From Pseudomonas jessenii (GTDB lineage Bacteria; Pseudomonadota; Gammaproteobacteria; Pseudomonadales; Pseudomonadaceae): DNA of 64,000 nucleotides. Numbering within the stretch: position 1 is the first letter of the stretch; every line of letters begins with the position of its first letter. The notes beneath the pieces were generated by a model, which was given only the letters and a program-made list of their open reading frames with translations, was not told the origin of the DNA and searched no databases. The stretch spans positions 124,001 through 188,000 of the forward strand of contig NZ_NIWT01000010.1 of NCBI RefSeq assembly GCF_002236115.1, in the 5' to 3' direction. Position numbers and translations under genes: made by a program. This document shows, piece by piece, positions 49,716 to 61,239 of the stretch.

Positions 49716-50723
49716 TTGAACGCACCCATAGAACCACATCGTTTCATCCTCGAGCCTTTTGAAGCTCGCCGCTTCGCCAATCTGTGCGGGCAATTCGACG
49801 AGCATTTGCGCTTGATCGAACAGCGCCTGACCATCGAGATCCGCAATCGCGGAAACCAGTTCGAGCTGATCGGCGAACCCAAACACACCACCTCCGCGGA
49901 AAACCTCCTGCGCCGCCTGTACCGGGAAACCAAGGGTACCGAGCTGTCGCCGGACATGGTGCACCTGTTCCTGCAGGAATCGGCCGTCGAGCAGCTGGAC
50001 AACCACTCCCCCGCCGAACCGTCCGTGGCCCTGCGCACCAAGAAAGGCATGATTCGCCCCCGCGGCTTGAATCAGCTGCGCTACGTGAAGGAAATCCTCG
50101 GTAACGATATCAACTTCGGCATCGGCCCGGCCGGTACCGGCAAGACCTACCTGGCTGTCGCCTGCGCGGTGGACGCACTGGAGCGCGAGCAGATTCGCCG
50201 CATCCTGCTGGTTCGTCCGGCGGTCGAGGCGGGTGAAAAACTCGGCTTCCTGCCCGGCGACCTGTCGCAAAAAATCGACCCGTACCTGCGCCCGCTCTAC
50301 GACGCGCTCTACGAAATGCTCGGCTTCGAATACGTCGCCAAGCTGATCGAGCGCCAGGTGATCGAAGTCGCGCCGCTGGCCTACATGCGCGGCCGCACGC
50401 TGAACAACAGCTTCATCATTCTCGACGAAAGCCAGAACACCACGGTCGAGCAAATGAAGATGTTCCTGACCCGGATCGGCTTCGGCTCCACGGCCGTCAT
50501 CACCGGGGACATCACCCAGGTCGACCTGCCACGCGGCACCAAGTCCGGCCTGCACCACGTGATTGAAGTGCTCAAGGATGTGCCGGGGATCAGCTTCACC
50601 CACTTCCAGCCCAAGGACGTCGTGCGCCACCCACTGGTACAGCGCATCGTCGAAGCCTACGAGCGCTTCGAAACCAAAGCGGCCGATGATGCCGCCGCCA
50701 AGGATAGCCGCCGCGATGCTTGA
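49716..50723 (+). CDS. ybeZ: PhoH-like ATPase YbeZ
   Basis: 335 residues. N-terminal RNA-binding-like region (about 1-110) and an AAA-type ATPase domain with Walker A GPAGTGKT and Walker [10 protein letters not shown]. Works with the YbeY endoribonuclease in rRNA maturation and ribosome quality control. Start taken at TTG 49716, where family similarity ([10 protein letters not shown]) begins; no good ATG is in place and an ATG at 49578 lies in the REPIN. Overlaps ybeY by 8 bp. Confidence 0.92.
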   Translation: MNAPIEPHRFILEPFEARRFANLCGQFDEHLRLIEQRLTIEIRNRGNQFELIGEPKHTTSAENLLRRLYRETKGTELSPDMVHLFLQESAVEQLDNHSPAEPSVALRTKKGMIRPRGLNQLRYVKEILGNDINFGIGPAGTGKTYLAVACAVDALEREQIRRILLVRPAVEAGEKLGFLPGDLSQKIDPYLRPLYDALYEMLGFEYVAKLIERQVIEVAPLAYMRGRTLNNSFIILDESQNTTVEQMKMFLTRIGFGSTAVITGDITQVDLPRGTKSGLHHVIEVLKDVPGISFTHFQPKDVVRHPLVQRIVEAYERFETKAADDAAAKDSRRDA

Positions 50724-51210
50724 GCTTGACCTGCAAATCGCTACCGAAGCCTGCGCCCCCAGCGAGGCCGAGTTCCGCCAGTGGTGCGAACTGGCCCTGC
50801 GCCAGCGCACCGCCGACTCGGAGATGACCATTCGTCTGGTCGACGAAGCCGAAGGACGCGAGCTGAACCACACCTGGCGGCAAAAGGACTACGCAACTAA
50901 CGTCTTGTCATTCCCGGCCGACGTGCCGGATGAGTTCCTCGACATCCCGCTGCTGGGCGATCTGGTGATCTGCGTGGCCGTGGTCGAGCGCGAAGCCGCT
51001 GAACAGGGCAAGGAGCTCAAGGCCCATTGGGCGCATCTGGTGATTCACGGCTGCTTGCATCTGCTTGGTTACGACCATATTGATGACGAAGAAGCCGAAG
51101 AAATGGAAGCACTGGAACGAACGTTGCTTGCAGAACTGGGCTTTCCCGATCCGTACGCGGACGACGAAACCGACGCATTCCCTACCGAAACAACAAAGGA
51201 TTCAGAGTAA
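50716..51210 (+). CDS. ybeY: Endoribonuclease YbeY (16S rRNA maturation)
   Basis: 164 residues. Zinc site [11 protein letters not shown] (H-x3-H-x5-H) at about residues 116-126 and the conserved upstream YATNVLSFP. Single-strand-specific RNase for 16S rRNA 3'-end processing and 70S quality control. ATG 50716 lies within the ybeZ stop region, so translation is coupled. An acidic C-terminal tail of about 20 residues follows the catalytic core. Confidence 0.96.
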   Translation: MLELDLQIATEACAPSEAEFRQWCELALRQRTADSEMTIRLVDEAEGRELNHTWRQKDYATNVLSFPADVPDEFLDIPLLGDLVICVAVVEREAAEQGKELKAHWAHLVIHGCLHLLGYDHIDDEEAEEMEALERTLLAELGFPDPYADDETDAFPTETTKDSE

Positions 51211-51215
51211 TCGCT

Positions 51216-52055
51216 ATGAGCGAAGATCGATCGAGCAACGGGCAGAAGTCATGGCTGGGTAAACTCACCCAGGCTTTTGCCCACGAGCCGAAAAACCGCC
51301 AGGAGCTGCTGGAGCTGCTGCGCGATGCACACCAGAACAAACTGCTGGACAGTGAAGCGCTGGCCATCGTCGAAGGCGCCATCCAGGTGGCTGACTTGCA
51401 GGTCCGGGACATCATGGTCCCGCGCTCGCAGATGGTCAGCATCAAGGCGACCCAGACACCCCGCGAGTTCCTGCCTGCCGTGGTCGACTCGGCCCACTCC
51501 CGCTACCCGGTGATCGGCGAAAGCCATGATGACGTGATGGGCGTGTTGCTGGCCAAGGACTTGCTGCCGTTGATCCTCAGGGAGAACGGCGACAGCTTCA
51601 ACATCAAGGACCTCCTGCGCCCAGCCACCTTCGTGCCGGAGTCCAAGCGCCTTAACGTGCTGCTGCGCGAGTTTCGCGCCAACCACAACCACATGGCCAT
51701 CGTCATTGACGAGTACGGTGGCGTGGCAGGCCTGGTGACCATCGAAGACGTGCTGGAACAGATCGTCGGCGACATCGAAGACGAACACGACGTCGAAGAA
51801 GACAGCTACATCAAGCCGCTGCCCAGCGGTGATTTCCTGATCAAGGCCCTGACACCGATCGAGAACTTCAACGAGTTTTTCGACAGCGAGTTCTCCGACG
51901 ACGAATTCGACACCGTTGGCGGCCTGGTGATGAGCGCGTTCGGGCATTTGCCAAAACGTAACGAAATCACTGAAATCGGCCCGTACCGCTTCCGCATCCT
52001 GAACGCCGACAGCCGTCGGATTCACTTGCTTCGCCTGACGCCCATTGCTCGCTAA
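51216..52055 (+). CDS. corC: CorC/HlyC-family CBS-domain protein
   Basis: 279 residues, soluble. Two CBS domains (about residues 65-190, with VRDIMVPRSQMV at the start and HMAIVIDEYGGVAGLVTIEDVLE in the second) and a C-terminal CorC/HlyC transporter-associated domain (about 200-279). Linked to magnesium and cobalt homeostasis. Starts 5 bp after ybeY in the ybeZ-ybeY-corC-lnt operon. Confidence 0.94.
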   Translation: MSEDRSSNGQKSWLGKLTQAFAHEPKNRQELLELLRDAHQNKLLDSEALAIVEGAIQVADLQVRDIMVPRSQMVSIKATQTPREFLPAVVDSAHSRYPVIGESHDDVMGVLLAKDLLPLILRENGDSFNIKDLLRPATFVPESKRLNVLLREFRANHNHMAIVIDEYGGVAGLVTIEDVLEQIVGDIEDEHDVEEDSYIKPLPSGDFLIKALTPIENFNEFFDSEFSDDEFDTVGGLVMSAFGHLPKRNEITEIGPYRFRILNADSRRIHLLRLTPIAR

Positions 52056-52063
52056 GGATTGAA

Positions 52064-53587
52064 ATGCGCTGGACAACCCGCCCCGGCTGGCCCGGTAACC
52101 TGCTGGCCGTGGCGGCCGGTGCAATCACCACACTGGCCCTGGCGCCGTTCGATATCTGGCCCCTGGCACTGCTCGCCGTCGGCCTGTTCTATGCAGGCCT
52201 GCGCGAGCTGAGCCCACGTCAGGCACTAGGGCGCGGCTGGTTTTTCGGTTTCGGCCTGTTCGGTGCCGGCACCAGCTGGATCTACTACAGCATTCACCAC
52301 TTCGGCGGCGCGTCGGTATTGCTGGCCGGTTTCCTGATGCTGCTCTTCACGGCGGCAATTGCCTGGTTCTTTGCCCTGCCCGCCTGGATATGGGCGCGCT
52401 GGCTACGCCGAAATGAAGCGCCGCTGGCCGACGCCCTGGCCTTCGCAGCGCTGTGGGTCGGCCAGGAAGCCTTCCGCGGCTGGTTCCTGACAGGCTTCCC
52501 GTGGCTGTATTCCGGGTACAGCCAGCTCGATGGCCCACTGGCCGGGCTCGCGCCTGTCGGCGGGATGTGGCTGATTTCCTTCACCCTGGCCCTGACAGCT
52601 GCATTGATCTACAACGGCTTTCGCCTGGTTCGCACGGGGCGCAAAGGCTTCATCGCAGCCGGTGCATTGCTGCTGGTCGGGCCATGGCTGCTCGGCATGG
52701 CCCTCAAACATCATGCCTGGACCAGCCCTTCAGGCCCGCCACTGAGCGTCGCCGCCGTTCAGGGCAACATCGAACAAAGCATGAAGTGGGACCCGACGCA
52801 GCTCAACGCGCAACTGGCGCTGTATCGCGACATGAGTTTCAGCTCCAGGCGAGTCGACCTTCTCATCTGGCCGGAAACGGCGATCCCGGTGCTCAAGGAG
52901 TCCGCCGAGGGCTACCTGAACATGATGGGCAGCTTCGCGGCCGAGCGTAAATCGGCGCTGATTACCGGCGTCCCGGTCCGCATGGAGGTCCACCACGAGA
53001 AGCGCTTCTTCAATGGCATCACCGTTGTCGGCGAAGGCGACGGCACCTACCTCAAGCAAAAACTGGTGCCGTTTGGTGAATATGTTCCGCTGGAGGATCT
53101 GTTGCGCGGGCTGATCGCCTTCTTCGATCTGCCGATGTCGGACTTCGCCCGCGGACCATCTGACCAGCCGCTGCTGCAAGCCAAGGGTTATCAGATCGCG
53201 CCGTACATCTGTTATGAAGTGGTGTACCCGGAATTCGCCGCCAGCCTCGCCGCCCGCAGCGACCTGTTGCTGACCATCAGCAACGACACCTGGTTCGGCA
53301 CCTCCATCGGTCCGCTGCAACACCTGCAGATGGCGCAGATGCGTGCGCTGGAGGCCGGCCGCTGGATGATCCGCGCCACCAACAACGGCGTCTCCGGCCT
53401 GATCAACCCGTTCGGTCAGATTACCGATCAGATCCCGCAGTTCGAACGCGGCATCCTGTATGGCGAAGTGGTGCCGATGCACAACCTCACGCCGTACCTG
53501 GAATGGCGTTCGTGGCCATTGCTCATTCTCTGCGTGTTGTTGTTTGGCTGGGCGCTGGTTGCGAGCCGGATGGCGAAGACTGTCTGA
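52064..53587 (+). CDS. lnt: Apolipoprotein N-acyltransferase
   Basis: 507 residues. N-terminal membrane domain of about seven helices (residues 10-215) and a periplasmic nitrilase-type domain (about 225-480), closed by a last helix. Catalytic triad Glu (LIWPETAIP), Lys (LKQKLVPFGEY) and Cys (APYICYEVVYPE). Adds the third acyl chain to the N-terminal Cys of lipoproteins in the inner membrane. Eight bases after corC; last gene before a REP palindrome. Confidence 0.96.
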   Translation: MRWTTRPGWPGNLLAVAAGAITTLALAPFDIWPLALLAVGLFYAGLRELSPRQALGRGWFFGFGLFGAGTSWIYYSIHHFGGASVLLAGFLMLLFTAAIAWFFALPAWIWARWLRRNEAPLADALAFAALWVGQEAFRGWFLTGFPWLYSGYSQLDGPLAGLAPVGGMWLISFTLALTAALIYNGFRLVRTGRKGFIAAGALLLVGPWLLGMALKHHAWTSPSGPPLSVAAVQGNIEQSMKWDPTQLNAQLALYRDMSFSSRRVDLLIWPETAIPVLKESAEGYLNMMGSFAAERKSALITGVPVRMEVHHEKRFFNGITVVGEGDGTYLKQKLVPFGEYVPLEDLLRGLIAFFDLPMSDFARGPSDQPLLQAKGYQIAPYICYEVVYPEFAASLAARSDLLLTISNDTWFGTSIGPLQHLQMAQMRALEAGRWMIRATNNGVSGLINPFGQITDQIPQFERGILYGEVVPMHNLTPYLEWRSWPLLILCVLLFGWALVASRMAKTV

Positions 53588-53594
53588 AATCATT

Positions 53595-53624
53595 TGTGGC
53601 GAGGGAGCTTGCTCCCTCGCCACA
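53595..53624. repeat. Single perfect REP palindrome
   Basis: TGTGGCGAGGGAGCTTGCTCCCTCGCCACA: a perfect 30-bp palindrome right after lnt, between convergent genes. Related to the GTGGCGAGGGGGC class. Confidence 0.9.
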
Positions 53625-53635
53625 GGGATTAGCGC

Positions 53636-54397
53636 TCAACGATAGAACAACGAATAACCGATCTGCCCCACCGCCTCGTTCATCAACTGCCCGTTCTGCC
53701 AGATCGCCTTGTACTCCGGCATCCAGCCTCCCAGTGGCCGCGCATTGTCGCCGCTCAGAAACCCTACCGGCGCCGGCACCACCTCAAACCCGGCCTTGCG
53801 GAAGCTCCAGACCGCTCGTGGCATATGCCCGGCATGAGTCACGAGCACCACACGTTTGATGCCCTGTGGTAGCAACACCTGGGCGCTGAACTGCGCATTT
53901 TCCCAGGTCGTGCGGCTGTGCCCTTCCTGCCAGCGCACGGTCACGCCAAAATCGTCGCGCAAGGAATCAGCCATCATCTGCGCTTCGCTTGGCGGAGTGC
54001 CGTAATGCAAGCCGCCGCTGGTCAGTACCGGCAGGCCGGAAGCCTTGGTCAGTCGCGCGGCAAAGCGCTGGCGCTCCAGGCCTACACCCGTGGGCTGGTC
54101 GGCACCCCAGGCCACGTCACCGCGCTCGCGCCCGGAACCAAGGACGACGATGGCGTCCGCGCGCTGCCCCAGCACTGCCCATTCGTCGCGGGCCAGCGGT
54201 GGCTCGCGCTCGAGCAGGCGGGCACTCCACTGCACCACCACCGGCAGGCTCATCAGCCAAAGACCACCCAGCCCCAGTGCAAAGCACACACCGGCGAGCC
54301 TTGGCCTTGAGCGGCGCAACCACCAGGCAAGCAAAAGCAGCAGCAATAGAATGCCGGGGGGCAAAAGAAGTTGTTTTACAAAGTAACGAAAAGGCAT
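53636..54397 (-). CDS. YdcF/ElyC-family (DUF218) envelope protein
   Basis: 253 residues. Two N-terminal membrane helices (about residues 8-27 and 35-55) and a periplasmic DUF218 domain with the family motifs IVVLGSGRER, LPVLTSGGLHYG, EGHSRTTWENA and VLVTHAGHMPRAV. The related ElyC of E. coli supports peptidoglycan synthesis and lipid-carrier recycling; which biological role applies here is unknown. Convergent with lnt. Confidence 0.88.
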   Translation of the reverse strand: MPFRYFVKQLLLPPGILLLLLLLAWWLRRSRPRLAGVCFALGLGGLWLMSLPVVVQWSARLLEREPPLARDEWAVLGQRADAIVVLGSGRERGDVAWGADQPTGVGLERQRFAARLTKASGLPVLTSGGLHYGTPPSEAQMMADSLRDDFGVTVRWQEGHSRTTWENAQFSAQVLLPQGIKRVVLVTHAGHMPRAVWSFRKAGFEVVPAPVGFLSGDNARPLGGWMPEYKAIWQNGQLMNEAVGQIGYSLFYR

Positions 54398-54501
54398 CGA
54401 GCATCTCCTGGAGATGCCCGAAGCCTAAGTGGGTTAGCGCAATGCGACAATCAATACAGAAGAACTATGCTTCAAAAAACCATTGAGCACGGCTCTGCGT
54501 C

Positions 54502-54822
54502 TTATTTGAACTGCAAAGACCGGACCTTTACCGCGTCTCTGCCGGGAACCTTGTCCTTGAGCCAGATGATCTTGGCCGAACGTGGTGCGTCGAGTTGCTT
54601 TATCGCCTCTGACAAGCATCCGTGCGTCTCACGCTCACTGCGATCCAGATACGCCTTGATCAATGCAAACTCTGCGGAGCTCAGGCCACGCAGTTCCAGT
54701 TCCAGAGGGCGTACGTCGCGCAACCGGCCAGCAGTTCTTGCCGCTTCCAAGGCCAGGGCCAAACGATCGATCAGCCTTTCGTACAGCTCCGGTTTTGTAG
54801 CTTTTTGCTGTGACTCAACCAT
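54502..54822 (-). CDS. Small uncharacterised protein
   Basis: 106 residues, soluble, largely helical (KPELYERLIDRLALALEAAR at about residues 10-29), charged, one Cys, no signal peptide or known motif. ATG at 54822; no other long frame competes on either strand here. Lies between the ElyC-like gene and leuS, divergent from leuS. I do not recognise the family. Confidence 0.6.
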   Translation of the reverse strand: MVESQQKATKPELYERLIDRLALALEAARTAGRLRDVRPLELELRGLSSAEFALIKAYLDRSERETHGCLSEAIKQLDAPRSAKIIWLKDKVPGRDAVKVRSLQFK

Positions 54823-54892
54823 CCCTCACCTCATTGGAAGATAAGACCTACTCCCCAGTTAGAGCTTAGCTTCCATGAACAAACCGGCTGAG

Positions 54893-54924
54893 CGCCGCGA
54901 CCAACGGCCCTCGCGGCGGTTTTT
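54893..54924 (+). terminator. Terminator-like hairpin in the leuS leader
   Basis: CGCCGCG and CGCGGCG form a 7-bp all-GC stem with a 12-base loop, followed by GTTTTT, about 180 bp upstream of leuS on its strand. No plus-strand gene ends here, so it may be an attenuator for leuS. Confidence 0.55.
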
Positions 54925-55043
54925 GCGGGACGCGCGGCAGCAATCAGGGTTTCCCTCGGTAGAGCGCGGTCATGTATGCTACGGCGCTTCCTGTAACTCC
55001 ACTTCCAGCTCGGCTGGACATCGAAAACGCCAATGCGGCGTGA

Positions 55044-57710
<2,667 letters not shown>

Positions 57711-57718
57711 TTGGATCA

Positions 57719-57740
57719 GGCGCCAGGTGAGCCTGGCGCC
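57719..57740 (+). terminator. Hairpin between leuS and lptE
   Basis: GGCGCCAGG-TGAG-CCTGGCGCC, a perfect 9-bp stem 9 bases after the leuS stop. It lacks a U-run (GAGTAAAACC follows), so partial termination or mRNA 3' protection is more likely than full termination. Confidence 0.55.
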
Positions 57741-57797
57741 GAGTAAAACCTTTCGGGCCGCTTGATCGGCCCACATGGTTTCAAGGGGAGCAACAAG

Positions 57798-58403
57798 ATG
57801 ATCAAACGCAATCTGCTGGTGATGGGCCTCGCGGTTCTGCTGAGCGCCTGCGGTTTCCAGCTGCGCGGCACCGGCACCAATGAACTGGCGATCAAGGAAC
57901 TCGACCTGAGCGCCCGTAACGCTTATGGCCCAACCGTTACCCAGTTGCGTCAGGTACTGATTGGCAGCGGCGTCAAGGTCTATACCGGCGCTCCTTACAA
58001 GCTGGTACTGACCAATGAACAGGAAAGCCAGCGCATCCTCACCTACGCAGGTGCCGGTCGTGCCGGCGAGTACCAAGTCACCACCGTGTTGAGCTACGAC
58101 ATCCGTGGTCGCGGCGATCTGCCCCTGTTGAGCGACAAGCTTGAAGTGCAGAAGATCTATATGCACGACGGCAACAACTTGGTGGGCTCTGACCAAGAAG
58201 CTGAAACGGCCCGGACAGAAGGCCGCCGGGAGTTGGTTCAACGCATGATGCTGCGCCTGGAACAACTGAGCCCCACCCAACTGGACCAGTTGCAGCAGAC
58301 TGCCGAAGCCAGGGCCAAGGCTGACGCCGCGGCGCTGGAAGCGGCAAAGAAGGCTGAAGCGGATACCCCGCGTCAGTCGCCTGTCGAACTGCCACAGCAG
58401 TAA
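57798..58403 (+). CDS. lptE: LPS-assembly lipoprotein LptE
   Basis: 201 residues. Signal peptide with lipobox LSAC (Cys18), then the LptE/RlpB domain starting GFQLRG. Sits inside the LptD beta-barrel of the outer membrane and is needed for LPS delivery to the surface. The last 40 residues are an Ala/Lys/Glu-rich tail. ATG 57798 follows AGGGGAG. Confidence 0.94.
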   Translation: MIKRNLLVMGLAVLLSACGFQLRGTGTNELAIKELDLSARNAYGPTVTQLRQVLIGSGVKVYTGAPYKLVLTNEQESQRILTYAGAGRAGEYQVTTVLSYDIRGRGDLPLLSDKLEVQKIYMHDGNNLVGSDQEAETARTEGRRELVQRMMLRLEQLSPTQLDQLQQTAEARAKADAAALEAAKKAEADTPRQSPVELPQQ

Positions 58404-58408
58404 GACTT

Positions 58409-58430
58409 ACGGGGCGCCTGTGCGCCCCGT
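58409..58430 (+). terminator. Hairpin between lptE and holA
   Basis: ACGGGGCGC-CTGT-GCGCCCCGT, a perfect 9-bp stem ending 12 bases before the holA ATG. Without a U-run it may shape holA translation or stabilise the lptE mRNA end. Confidence 0.5.
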
Positions 58431-58442
58431 TCGCCATCTCTT

Positions 58443-59480
58443 ATGAAGCTCGCCCCCGCCCAACTCGCCAAACACCTGCAAGGCGCCCTTGCGCCGGTCT
58501 ATATCATCAGCGGCGATGACCCGTTGTTGTGCCAGGAGGCGGCCGATGCTGTTCGCACTGCCGCCCGCCAGCAGGGATTCGATGAACGCCAGGTGTTTGC
58601 CGCCGACGCCAGTTTCGACTGGGGGACGCTGCTGCAAGCCGGTGCCAGCATGTCGCTGTTCGCCGAAAAGCGCCTGCTGGAACTGCGCCTGCCGTCCGGC
58701 AAACCCGGCGACAAGGGCGCTGCCGCGCTGATCGAGTACTGCTCGCGCCCGGCCGACGACACCGTGCTGCTGATCAGCTTGCCGAAACTCGATGGCAGCG
58801 CACAGAAAACCAAGTGGGGCAAGGCGCTGGTCGAAGGACAACAGACCCAGTTCGTGCAGATCTGGCCGGTCGATGTCGCCCAACTGCCAAACTGGATCCG
58901 CCAACGTTTGTCCCAGGTCGGGCTTTCCGCCAGCCAGGACGCCGTTGAGCTGATCGCGGCACGGGTCGAGGGCAACTTGCTGGCCGCCGCCCAGGAAATC
59001 GAAAAGCTCAAACTGATGGCCGAAGGGGGTCAGATCACCGTTGAAACCGTGCAGGCTGCGGTGGCCGACAGTGCGCGCTTCGACGTCTTTGGCCTGACCG
59101 ATGCGGTTCTCAATGGTGAAGCAGCCCATGCCTTGCGCATGCTCGAAGGGTTGCGCGGCGAAGGCGTCGAGCCGCCGGTGATTCTCTGGGCCCTGGCCCG
59201 AGAGTTGCGCCTGCTGGCCAATATTTCGCTGCAATACAGTCAGGGCACGCCACTGGACAAGGCTTTCAGCCAGGCCAAACCTCCGGTCTGGGACAAACGA
59301 AAACCCTTGATGAACAAAGCCCTGCAACGCTACTCGGCGCAACGCTGGGCGCAATTGCTGCTCGAAGCACAGCGCATCGACGCGCAGATCAAGGGCCAGG
59401 CGGCCGGTTCGCCGTGGATGAGCCTGAGCCGGCTGACGTTGTTGATGGCCGGGCAACGCTTAACCCTACCCGCTGAGTAA
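58443..59480 (+). CDS. holA: DNA polymerase III subunit delta
   Basis: 345 residues, the clamp-loader wrench that opens the sliding clamp. Typical N-terminus (MKLAPAQLAKHLQGALAPVYIISGDDPLLCQEA) and DNA_pol3_delta core, with AARVEGNLLAAAQEIEKL near residues 175-192. No Shine-Dalgarno is visible between the hairpin at 58409-58430 and ATG 58443. Third gene of leuS-lptE-holA. Confidence 0.95.
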   Translation: MKLAPAQLAKHLQGALAPVYIISGDDPLLCQEAADAVRTAARQQGFDERQVFAADASFDWGTLLQAGASMSLFAEKRLLELRLPSGKPGDKGAAALIEYCSRPADDTVLLISLPKLDGSAQKTKWGKALVEGQQTQFVQIWPVDVAQLPNWIRQRLSQVGLSASQDAVELIAARVEGNLLAAAQEIEKLKLMAEGGQITVETVQAAVADSARFDVFGLTDAVLNGEAAHALRMLEGLRGEGVEPPVILWALARELRLLANISLQYSQGTPLDKAFSQAKPPVWDKRKPLMNKALQRYSAQRWAQLLLEAQRIDAQIKGQAAGSPWMSLSRLTLLMAGQRLTLPAE

Positions 59481-59488
59481 CCCCCCCC

Positions 59489-59588
59489 TGTACGAGCGAG
59501 CTTGCTCGCGATGGTCGTTAACGATAACGCAGACTTTCTGATTTAACGCAGCGCCCTCAAGTGCTTCGCGAGCAAGCTCGCTCCTACA
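59489..59588. repeat. REPIN, GTAGGAG type, arms facing outward, left arm mutated
   Basis: 100-bp pair with the spacer ATGGTCGTTAACGATAACG like 3720 and 19393. The left arm reads TGTACGAGCG instead of TGTAGGAGCG. Confidence 0.9.
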
Positions 59589-59687
59589 AAGAACGGCGCT
59601 TTTTCCGACAGCCACCGGGACTAGACAGCCCCTCAACTTCGGCCGATGATTTGCCCCGCAAAAACCACTCACTTGCGAGGCACCATC

Positions 59688-59852
59688 ATGAGCAAAAAGC
59701 CATCAAAGCATGGCCCCAACAAGGCCAAATCCATCATCGCCCAGCCATTGTTCCGCAGCCGCCAGGAGCGCCCCACCAAGGGCAAAGGCAGCTACCGCCG
59801 CGAAGCCTTCCAGTCTGACAGCTGGGAGGCTTCTTACTTTCTGGCTGCGTAA
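59688..59852 (+). CDS. arfA: Alternative ribosome-rescue factor ArfA
   Basis: 54 residues, very basic. QPLFRSRQERPTKGKGSYRR (residues 19-38) matches the core of E. coli ArfA, which reads PLFRQR...KKGKGSY, and WEAS (46-49) matches its NWEAS. ArfA recruits RF2 to ribosomes stalled on nonstop mRNA when trans-translation fails. GAGG lies ten bases before ATG 59688. A 10-bp hairpin inside codons 40-48 suggests that the message is naturally cut or terminated there, as in E. coli. Confidence 0.88.
   Translation: MSKKPSKHGPNKAKSIIAQPLFRSRQERPTKGKGSYRREAFQSDSWEASYFLAA
59805..59830 (+). promoter_or_regulatory. Intragenic hairpin in arfA
   Basis: GCCTTCCAGT (59805-59814) pairs with GCTGGGAGGC (59821-59830) over ten positions (two G-U pairs) around a CTGACA loop, within codons 40-48 of 54, followed by the T-rich TTCTTACTTTCT. 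Position and form match the RNase III/terminator hairpin that makes E. coli arfA mRNA nonstop. Confidence 0.65.
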
Positions 59853-59913
59853 AGCAGAACCCCCCTTCAACATGTTAAGGTCTGTACCTGATTCGTATTC
59901 CCTGGACCCGTGC

Positions 59914-61236
59914 ATGCCTTTTTGTCTTCCCCATCGTTGGCACTTACGCCAATTGATCGCTGCCTCCAGCCTTGTTTTGCTTGTCGCCTGTGCGGAAAAA
60001 CCGACCGCAGCCGACGCTCAGCCGCTTCAGACACTTCCTGTCGCTACCGCCCCGGCGGTTGTTCCGCCGGTGGTTCCGACGGGTGAGAACCTCGACATCC
60101 AGCCTACCCAGACATTTGCCGAATGGCAGGCGGGTTTCCGCAAGGATGCCCTGGCCGCCGGTATCCGCGCCGATCTGTTTGATCGCGCTTTCGCCAATGT
60201 CAGCTTCGACCCCAGTGTGATTCGTGCCGATCGCAGCCAACCGGAATTCGCAAAACCGGTGTGGGAATACCTCGATGGCGCGTTGTCGCCGCTGCGGGTA
60301 CGCAAAGGCCAGTCACTGATCGACCAGTACGCCGACATCCTGCAAGGCATCGAGCAGCGTTATGGCGTTGATCGTCAGGCGCTGGTGGCCGTGTGGGGCA
60401 TGGAAAGCAATTTTGGCCAGTTCCAGGGCAGCAAGTCGGTGATCAACTCGCTGGCGACCCTGGCCTACGAAGGCCGCCGTCCCGGCTTCGCCCACGCGCA
60501 ATTGATCGCGGCCCTGCAAATCCTGCAACAAGGCGACATCGAACCCGAAAAGATGCTCGGTTCCTGGGCCGGCGCCATGGGCCAGACCCAGTTCATCCCG
60601 ACCACCTACAACACCCACGCCGTCGATTTCGACGGCGACGGCCGTCGCGATATCTGGAGCAGTTCGGCTGATGCCCTGGCCTCGACCGCGCATTACCTGC
60701 AAAGCTCCGGCTGGCAGAGAGGTCAGCCGTGGGGCTTTGAAGTCCAGCTGCCGAGCGGCTTCAACTACGTACTGGCCGATGGCACGATTCGCAAGAGTGT
60801 TGCCGAGTGGCGCCAACTGGGCGTTACGCTGCCCAACGGTGGCCAGGTCCCGGCAGGCTCGGAGCAACTGTCTGCGGCACTGCTATTGCCGGCTGGCTAC
60901 CGCGGCCCGGCGTTCCTTGTGCTCGACAACTTTCGTGCGATTCTCAAGTACAACAATTCGTCGTCCTATGCCCTGGGGGTGAGCCTGTTGTCCGAACGCT
61001 TCAATGGCGCAGGCTTGATCAGCGGTACGTGGCCAAAGGATGACCTGCCTCTGAGCCGTACCGAGCGGATCGAGCTGCAAAGCCTATTGAGCGCGCAAAA
61101 CTATGACGCCGGCACCGCCGACGGGATCATCGGCGCCAACACCCGCAAGGCTATCCGCAGCGCCCAACAGTCGTTTGGCTGGCCGGCAGATGGGTATCCG
61201 ACGCACAAGTTGCTCGAAGGACTGCGTAACCGCTAA
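59914..61236 (+). CDS. Lytic murein transglycosylase, MltB-type lipoprotein
   Basis: 440 residues. Lipobox LVAC (Cys26) anchors it to a membrane. The SLT_2/MltB catalytic domain (about 85-370) has the catalytic Glu in AVWGMESNFGQF and GAMGQTQFIPTTY. A C-terminal peptidoglycan-binding domain (about 375-436) follows. Cleaves the MurNAc-GlcNAc bond, forming 1,6-anhydroMurNAc. Start ATG 59914, 11 codons into which the hydrophobic segment begins; an in-frame ATG at 59872 is possible. Confidence 0.9.
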   Translation: MPFCLPHRWHLRQLIAASSLVLLVACAEKPTAADAQPLQTLPVATAPAVVPPVVPTGENLDIQPTQTFAEWQAGFRKDALAAGIRADLFDRAFANVSFDPSVIRADRSQPEFAKPVWEYLDGALSPLRVRKGQSLIDQYADILQGIEQRYGVDRQALVAVWGMESNFGQFQGSKSVINSLATLAYEGRRPGFAHAQLIAALQILQQGDIEPEKMLGSWAGAMGQTQFIPTTYNTHAVDFDGDGRRDIWSSSADALASTAHYLQSSGWQRGQPWGFEVQLPSGFNYVLADGTIRKSVAEWRQLGVTLPNGGQVPAGSEQLSAALLLPAGYRGPAFLVLDNFRAILKYNNSSSYALGVSLLSERFNGAGLISGTWPKDDLPLSRTERIELQSLLSAQNYDAGTADGIIGANTRKAIRSAQQSFGWPADGYPTHKLLEGLRNR

Positions 61237-61239
61237 AAG

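Noticed and set aside
59710-59913. N-terminal extension of the lytic transglycosylase over arfA
   Set aside because: The lipoprotein signal starts at 59914; the extension is an out-of-frame reading of arfA and has no signal peptide character.
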